Below, in pieces: positions 58,195 through 64,000 of a stretch of 64,000 nt of DNA. The notes below the pieces were generated by a model. It did no database searches. It saw nothing but the letters and a program-made list of their open reading frames with translations, and was not told the origin of the DNA. How positions within the stretch are numbered: position 1 is the stretch's first letter; every line of letters begins with the position of its first letter. Origin of the DNA: Dryomyza anilis (Eukaryota; Arthropoda; Insecta; Diptera; Dryomyzidae); the NCBI GenBank assembly GCA_951804985.1, contig OX638135.1, positions 71,887,695 to 71,951,694 on the forward strand, written 5' to 3'. The position numbers were made by a program, and so were the translations under genes.

Positions 58195-58899
58195 TATACC
58201 CTATACTAAGAGTGAAAGGGTATATTCAGTTTGGTACGCCGTTTGTAACACCCTGAAAAAGCATCTCCGGTATGGAAAAGTATATATATTCTTGATCAGC
58301 ATGACCTCCTGAGTCGATTTAGCGATGTCCATCTGCCTGTCTGTCCGTCTGTCCTTCTGTCTGTCTGTTGAAATCACGATTACAGAAAAATTTTAAGAGC
58401 TAGAGCAATGAAACTTTAGATTTAGATTACTTGTATATCTAAGCTGTCTGAAATTGGCATGATCGGTCTATTGTGACCTGGGAACCGACCACTTATGTTC
58501 AAATACCTCATATAAAATTTACATCTACAAATCAATTTTACTCTACACGTTTTTAGGTAAACTTTTTTGGTCAAATATATATTGACATTATGCTCAAATA
58601 CATGAAAATAATGTTTTCCCACGAAACGACTTGTGGTTCCCAAAAAATATTCGAAATTCGGTACACCTACCCATTTGTAAATATGGGTATCAAATGAAAG
58701 AAAATTCTTCAGGGATAGAAAGTTTGTAGTTATTTTCAGGATTCGTATACCCTGGTGACCTATATACCACTTTGAATGGTAACCACACATATGTGTAGGG
58801 TATTTATAGTCGGCTTAGACCGAATATAATTATGATAATCCTAACTATCATAATAACACCTACTTTAAAATTTCCCATGTGATCTAACCTTCCCAACTG
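58195..58899 (+). mobile_element. DINE-1/INE-1-like element, copy 2, nested in the Penelope 3' block
   Basis: TATACCCTATACTAAGAGTG to AACCTTCCCAACTG with the TCTGTCCGTCTGT tract and a weakened TAGTCGGCTTAGACCGAATA hairpin. The Penelope block at 61899-62247 has TTGTATTTTAATT followed directly by TTTATTTTGTCC, giving an empty site for this insertion. Confidence 0.75.
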
Positions 58900-58912
58900 A
58901 TTTTTATTTTTT

Positions 58913-58951
58913 CCAATTTTTCGGCCTTCGTCGAAAGCCATCTTCAGGGAC
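58913..58951 (-). ncRNA. Candidate hammerhead ribozyme, 3' terminal block (defective stem I)
   Basis: The minus strand has GTCC, the core CTGAAGA (CUGANGA), a stem-II hairpin GGCTTTCGACGAAGGCC, then GAAA. The closing strand is GGAA rather than GGAC, so stem I is weakened. Minimal hammerheads are known from Penelope-like elements. The core match is seen; activity is inferred. Confidence 0.55.
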
Positions 58952-59132
58952 TCTGTCAAAGATGTTAACATATTAATCAACTTATTCTATATTTTACACA
59001 ACAAATTTATAAACTTACTGAAATTTTAAACAAACATATATTATTACATATAACATATAATTTAAAAAAAAATATTCCACAGTTTTTGACGAATACGACA
59101 ATTATCAACTTGTCATTGCACCGTCTGAGTCT

Positions 59133-60194
59133 TCACTGATTATTTTTGATTCTTTGTTTCCTAACTAAGTGTCTGTATAAATGCGCGCATTTTTCCGTGT
59201 CCTTTTTGTAGTTTAGTCTTTCTTCGTTCGGTGTGTTAATTATGTGGAGCATTTCCAGAGTGTATCTTCGGGAGTAGTTCGGCTCCTGTTGTAAAACGTT
59301 AACGTTTTCGAAGTCAGGAGAGTGTCCGAGTTTTCCACAGTGAGCGGCTAGTGCTGTTTTCTGCTCTATCGGTTTGCCTTGTATTTTGTGATCAGATTTA
59401 TGCGAAGAAATTCTTGTCCTAAGTTGATTCTTTGTCGTCCCAACATATGTTTTATTACATATATTGGACCCATCACCTTTGCATCGAATTCTATATATCA
59501 AGTTAGCTTTATCAAAATTGTCTGTCTTGGTTTTTGTATTACTGTATAGTTGTAATGTGTTACTTGTCTTTAATGCTTTTTGATATTTATCTTTGTCGTA
59601 TATGTCTGATTTTATAATCCTCTCCGATAGTCCATTTATATATGTCATTGATTTGTATATTTTTGGCTCTTTGTCATTCCGCGGTCTATGATTATGTTTG
59701 TAATAATTGTCAATTAAATTCTTCATCGTCTTCTTGGGGAATCCATTTTTGTGCAATATTGTCCTGATCTTTTCGATGTTGTCCTTGTGAAACTCATTGT
59801 TGCTTATTTCTAAAACCCTACTAATAAAATTATTCGCCGTGTTGAATATTATCCATCCGGCGAAATCTACAGGGATACTAGGAAACAAGGACACAACGTC
59901 AAATGAGATAATAATTTCATCTTCATATATGTATGTGCCGTTTACCCGGTTTTTAAATTCTATTGCATTATTAATATTGTAAGTAGACTCTTTCGTCAAG
60001 TTTTTTAAAATTGTAATTATATATTGGCATAGTCCGTATGAAGGTGAATTAATGGACGAGCAGATTGGTCTAAGGGGTATGTTATCTTTGTGAATTTTCG
60101 GAAGTCCATTGATTTTTGGGGCTGTCGCTATGTTTGTGGTTAGTTTTCTTTTTTCTTGTATCGTTATAATTTTGTTTCTGAATAATGTTTCCAC
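59133..60194 (-). pseudogene. Penelope RT remnant fused to GIY-YIG endonuclease
   Basis: A single 353-codon frame. Residues about 25-110 are RT fingers/palm: NGLPKIHK, IPLRPICSSINSPSYGL, then ISFDVVSLFPSIPVDF with the first catalytic Asp. At VDFA the frame jumps to NTANNFISRVLEISNNEFHK, which normally lies well after the palm and thumb, so the YVDD-type active site and most of the RT are deleted in frame. Residues about 230-330 form the GIY-YIG nuclease: ANLIYRIRC, NKTYVGTTKNQLRTRISSH and ALAAHCGKLGH. The nuclease looks complete, while the RT cannot work. In intact Penelope-like elements the nuclease nicks the target DNA for target-primed reverse transcription. Confidence 0.9.
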
Positions 60195-60198
60195 CAGT

Positions 60199-60429
60199 TC
60201 ATTGTTTTTTTTGTTGTAGGGTCGATGTGGGATCTCGTTTTATTATTTTGTACGTCGTAGCATCTCTTAGCATTATTCTCATCCTTTTGTCATATTCACT
60301 TTTTTCCATTGCTACCGTTACATTACCCTTGTCCGTGTTTAAAATTAAAATGTTTTTATTTAATTTTAGAATCATTTTTGTCGCCTGCACTGTGTCTAAT
60401 ATTATTTTGTCTCTTGTGTGTGTTTTCAT
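60199..60429 (-). pseudogene. Penelope RT N-terminal segment (TDKGN motif)
   Basis: The frame contains NILILNTDKGNVTVAMEKSE and a MLRD..TYK.I segment, the conserved block just before the RT core of Penelope-like elements. It is separated by a frameshift from the RT remnant (59133-60194) and by another from the upstream frame. Confidence 0.82.
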
Positions 60430-60496
60430 CTTGTTGACGTGTGTGTCTATGTGTGTTATTAATTTTTTCTCGCGATTTCTTGTTCTTCACCCTTTC

Positions 60497-60860
60497 TTAT
60501 AGTCTGTACGCAGTCCTCTCTTCAGCGATGCATTTGAATAGCGGCAATTGTTTTTGTGTTATAGGCAGTGAGTGCTTTGGTCCAAGTGAGAGCAACCACT
60601 GCATGTCTGTTGGTATGTCGGCGTCTGTTAAATTCTTGAACCATTCTGTGTTGTTATTGTTAATGTTTAATTCATCTCTTTGTGCTTCTTTCCGTTTGTT
60701 GTATTTCTTTTGCTGTGTCTTTTTTATGCGGGTGGTCAAGTTCTCATGGAGCTTTCTCTCGCTCTCAAAGAGAAGTGTGGAGTCACTTCTGTCTATTTTT
60801 CTTTTTATGTTATTGGTTATTGTGTTTAATTCTTGTTTTTCTTTTTTTTAGAGTTTTGTG
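60497..60860 (-). pseudogene. Penelope N-terminal segment
   Basis: The open frame runs from about 60860 through KLHENLTTRIKKTQQKKYNK (near 60745) to MQWLLSLGPKHSLPIT, the conserved LSLGPKFSLP-type motif of Penelope-like proteins. It stops at AYRL near 60497, where a frameshift leads toward the TDKGN segment. The true start codon is not clear. Confidence 0.78.
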
Positions 60861-61046
60861 TTTATGTTGGACTAGTAGGTTTAGAATTTTAATTTAAAAT
60901 GTTGTTATGTGTTTGTTCAGAATTTTGTTTGTTTCTGTTGGTATTTTGTTGTCAGTTTTTTTGTTTACCTTATACGTTGTATTCGTAATAAAATTTGGAA
61001 CTACGCCTGCTCTCCTGCATTTTAGCAAGAAGTGTATTGATGTTTT

Positions 61047-61756
61047 TATACCCTACACTAAGAGTGAAAGGGTATATTCAGTTTGGTACGCCGTTTGTAA
61101 CACCCAGAAGGAAGCATCTCCGGTATGGAAAAGTATATATATTCTTGATCAGCATGACCTCCTGAGTCGATTTATCGATGTCCGTCTGTCCGTCTGTCTG
61201 TCCGTCTGTCTGTCTGTTGAAATCCCTACTACTTTTAAAATTGAAGAGCTAGATAAATGAAACTTATAACTTAGATTACTAATATACCTACGCTGTATGT
61301 GCGAAAAAATGGCGAGATCGGTCCATTGTGACTTATGATCCGACCACTTATGTTCAAATACCTCATATAAAATGTACATATAAAGATCAATTTTTATGTA
61401 TACGTGCTTAGGTAAACTTTTTTGGTCAAATATATATTGATATCATGCTCAAATACATTATAATAATGTTTTCCGGCAAAAAGACTTGTGGTTCACAAAA
61501 AAAAAAATCGAAATTCGGCACACCTACCCATTTGTAAATATAGGTATCAAATGAATGGAAATTCTTCAGCGATTGAATGTTTGTAGTTATTTTCAGGATT
61601 CGTATACCCTGGTGACCTATATATCACTTTGAATGGTAACCACACATATGTGTAGGGTATTTATAGTCGGCTTAGACCGACAATAATTTTGATAATCCTA
61701 ACTATCATAATTACATCTACTTTAAAATTTCTCATGTGATCTAACCTTCCCAACTG
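61047..61756 (+). mobile_element. DINE-1/INE-1-like element, copy 3, in the Penelope 5' region
   Basis: TATACCCTACACTAAGAGTG to AACCTTCCCAACTG with an intact TAGTCGGCTTAGACCGACAA-type hairpin near 61664. It is closest to copy 1 (50548-51233). Confidence 0.75.
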
Positions 61757-61898
61757 GTGTTATGTTTAATTATAGTTAAGTTGATATTATGGTCATATTT
61801 CTCCTTCAGTGTGCGGTACAGCTTCATGATTCAGCTTTTGTTACAGCGTGCCCTCCGTCTTAATTGTATTAATTTTTAACGACCTCTTTTGAATATTA

Positions 61899-62247
61899 AG
61901 TTATTTGTTTTACGGGCTCAAGGTCTAATTAAAAATACTCTTTATTTGTATTTTAATTTTTATTTTGTCCAATATTTCCGCCTTCGTCGAAAGCCATCTT
62001 CAGGGACTCTGTCAAAGATGTTAACATATTAATCAACTTATTCTATATTTTACACAACAGATTTATAAACTTACGGAAATTTTAAACAAACATATATTAT
62101 TACATATAACAATTACTTTAAATAAAATATTCCACAGTTTTTGACGAATACGACAATTATCAACTTGTCATTGCACCTTCTGAGTCTTCAAGGATTATTT
62201 TTGATTCTTTGTTTCTTAACTAAGTGTCTGTATAAATGCGCGCATTT
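61899..62247 (-). repeat. Penelope pseudo-LTR, upstream copy
   Basis: Repeats the element's 3' terminal block without the DINE insert, including the last codons of the endonuclease frame (through AAATGCGCGCATTTTT at 62236-62247). It is therefore a 5'-truncated tandem copy, the usual way Penelope pLTRs arise. Confidence 0.75.
61967..62007 (-). ncRNA. Candidate hammerhead ribozyme, 5' terminal block
   Basis: A 41-nt minus-strand segment: GTCC, CTGAAGA, stem II GGCTTTCGACGAAGGC, GAAA, TATT and GGAC. The outer GTCC/GGAC closes stem I. One base next to the core differs from copy 1 (GGCGGAAA instead of GGCCGAAA), costing a stem-II pair. This fits the very short stem-III layout reported for Penelope hammerheads. 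Confidence 0.6.
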
Positions 62248-62285
62248 TTCAAAAGAGGTCGTTAAAAATTAATACAGTTATATTT

Positions 62286-62580
62286 ACATTTTTTTTTTTT
62301 TGTAACACATTTCTTTACCACAAATAGCTCGATTTTAATGCAGGGGATTTTAAATATGTTTTTTGTTCTTGTTTTTTTTTTTGCAATACATAGCTTTTGA
62401 TTTATTTAATTTATGAATTTTTAACATTAAATTGTATTTTTTTTTGTGCATTATGTAGATCTAGACTCTAGAACTATTTAGTTTCAAATTAGGCTTAAAC
62501 TTAATAAATTTAAAGTAGGATTAATAAATTTCCTTAAAGAAATTTGAAATATTGTATACATAAAATTTTTGTAGTTATTT
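62286..62580. other. No gene recognised
   Basis: A+T-rich spacer. Confidence 0.4.
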
Positions 62581-62823
62581 AGGGTGTGTGCGAATTCGAC
62601 TAAAATGCGGACTAAACTAAATTGTACGGTTTTTCATTCGATCGCCATTCGGAACCGCTAATTGTTAGAGTCCGTAATAAATCGATTATCATATGTCTAT
62701 TTGCTGTCTTTCAATTCAGTTTAATTCATTTTGCTCGAAAATTTTCTAAATTGAAAAGTCGAACACTGCATTACCGACAAAATTTAGTTTAGTCAGCAAT
62801 TTAGTCGAACTCGCACAAACCCT
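62581..62823. mobile_element. 243-bp MITE with TIRs of about 43 bp
   Basis: AGGGTGTGTGCGAATTCGAC at the left mirrors GTCGAACTCGCACAAACCCT at the right, extending through GGACTAAACTAAATT with few mismatches. Target duplication not clear (TTATTT and TAATTT flank it). Non-coding. Confidence 0.8.
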
Positions 62824-64000
62824 TAATTTTAAAATTAATTTAAATTAGTACTTTAAGTTTAGTATTTAAGTAGGTTTTTTTATATTATCCCATTTTGTTC
62901 ATTTATAAACTATTTTCACCTTTTTTTTGGAATCGTGTACGCGGGAGATTTTTAAGTTGCAAATGACTGTCGGTCGACGGAGCTTGATATGAAAATACGG
63001 TGATGATTATGGTCGGTGTTTGCTATGAATGATTATGAGGGAGTGATACTTTGAATATGACGTGTTGATGAGATGCGGTGAAGGTGCTGATGAGGTTCGC
63101 TTTTGATATAGCGGATCACCTACGATCGGTCGTTACGTTTATATAACTTGATGCAAATCCTTCTGATGATGGAGATTCGAGTTGATTCTTGTATATTTAT
63201 GCGGATTCATGAAAATTAATGTAGATTCGTGAAGACGACGAGAATCGCATCATGATTCCTTCCGCTTACAACTTATATTTGTACTTCGTTTTACAGCAGC
63301 TACTGTTAAATTTATACGTTGTGCTCTGAATAAAAAATATACATTTTCACCATATTCTGCACTATATTTTTAAAAATAGTTTAACCTTCTTATTGAGAAT
63401 CAAATATTTAATTGTCATAAGACAATATAAAAAATAAAATAAAATTTGAAATTAAATGTTAAACTATATGAATTCCTGAGAGCACAACTGATTCGATTGA
63501 TGTCAAGTTCGGGAAAGGAGAAGATAATTGATCAGAGCTACAATGTGCCTATAAGATCGTGACTTCTATTAACCATGATGAACCGGATATAAGTTTTTCG
63601 ATCGATGTTAATTGAACATAACTTTTGCGCAATAGTAATGCTCATTAAATTCATATGGTTACCATCAAAACAGCCAAACCAGACGCAACACCACCTTACC
63701 CCATTATTTTATTTTTGCATATATTTTTATCAATTAAATTTTCCATCAAAATAGTAAGGTAAAAGATTAAAAAAAAAAATAATAAAATATCGTAAATTGC
63801 AGATGACTACACTGTTCTACAAGGATTTTAATATGAAATCTCTCATTTCTGGTAGATTTAGTTCGCCTGATTCTTGCTGCGTACTCAGAATTTGCCCACA
63901 ACACAATTTGTGTTATCTAAAAAGTGTGTCGAGAGAGTAATTTATCACAATTGAAACCCCAAAACCCCTTTGCGGTAACGATTCCGAATCTAAAATCGAA
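62824..64000. other. No gene recognised; base composition rises in G+C
   Basis: Between about 62940 and 63290 the sequence is less A+T-rich, with repeated GATGAT/GATTCGTGA words and no long frame. It could be non-coding exon or regulatory DNA of a gene outside the window, but nothing in the sequence shows that. Confidence 0.35.

Larger units (their letters stand above)
58130..62285 (-). mobile_element. Penelope-like retroelement with repeated ends (pLTRs) and two nested DINE-like elements
   Basis: The full unit holds N-terminal coding, RT fragments and GIY-YIG endonuclease on the minus strand. A terminal block (58130-58194 plus 58900 to about 59220) recurs at 61899-62247 in the same orientation, as expected for Penelope pseudo-LTRs. 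DINE-like elements sit in the 3' terminal block (58195-58899) and 5' region (61047-61756). The 61899-62247 block is bounded by inverted copies of a stretch of about 33 bp (AATTTTTAACGACCTCTTTT at about 61872 and its reverse at about 62251). Confidence 0.85.

Noticed and set aside
60185..60897. Hydrophobic plus-strand frames resembling membrane proteins
   Set aside because: They are the antisense of the Penelope coding region, whose motifs are clear on the minus strand.
61037..61260. Gene encoded by the frame with RLSVCLSVCLSV
   Set aside because: It is the TCTGTCCG microsatellite of a DINE-like element read as protein.

Overview
The window is eukaryotic, strongly A+T-rich and made almost entirely of transposable elements. 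There is no operon structure, no dense gene packing and no intact host gene. The mix of elements points to an insect, most likely a higher fly (Diptera, Brachycera): Ty3/gypsy and BEL/Pao LTR retrotransposons, a Penelope-like element, canonical Helitrons, hAT elements, DINE-1/INE-1-like elements, tRNA-headed SINEs and many MITEs. That placement is an inference from repeat content; nothing here fixes the species.

Layout. 1-2160: unannotatable sequence with one tRNA-like stretch. 2161-5341: a complete non-autonomous Helitron (A|TC...hairpin...CTAG|T) filled with a 15-bp minisatellite. 5342-12450: old dispersed and tandem repeats, including an uninterrupted relative (10018-10400) of the sequence that hosts insertions further along. 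12451-20612: a degenerate gypsy-type element on the minus strand (pol, gag, PBS, 5' LTR). Its integrase carries a 150-bp MITE and its LTR carries a 2.8-kb hAT element with a perfect 8-bp target duplication. 16934-40770: a complex segmental rearrangement. An 8.5-kb block (gag start, LTR with hAT, flank, Helitrons) is tandemly duplicated, and the second block is the left half of a roughly 16-kb inverted repeat whose right arm carries one further Helitron.

40771-46055: (TA)n tracts, a second hAT with an 8-bp target duplication (41199-42553), a large foldback and a dispersed repeat. 45750-50052: a BEL/Pao element on the minus strand with 3' LTR, polypurine tract, dead integrase, partial RNase H, protease and gag. 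50548-58000: one DINE-like element, two SINE copies, an isolated BEL LTR, two copies of a 0.6-kb foldback and two MITEs. 58130-62285: a Penelope-like element on the minus strand with GIY-YIG endonuclease, a gutted reverse transcriptase, two candidate hammerhead ribozymes in its repeated ends and two nested DINE-like elements. 62286-64000: one MITE, otherwise nothing recognised.

The sequence is best read as nested insertions: MITE in gypsy integrase, hAT in gypsy LTR, Helitron in gypsy flank, DINE in Penelope, foldback in a dispersed repeat. Homologous empty sites inside the window allow several insertion points to be set to the base. All three retroelements have lost catalytic core sequence by internal deletion, so each is non-autonomous. 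I found no cellular pathway or defence system. The most interesting signals are the minisatellite-bearing Helitron family, the duplicated and inverted 8.5-kb block, and the ribozyme candidates.
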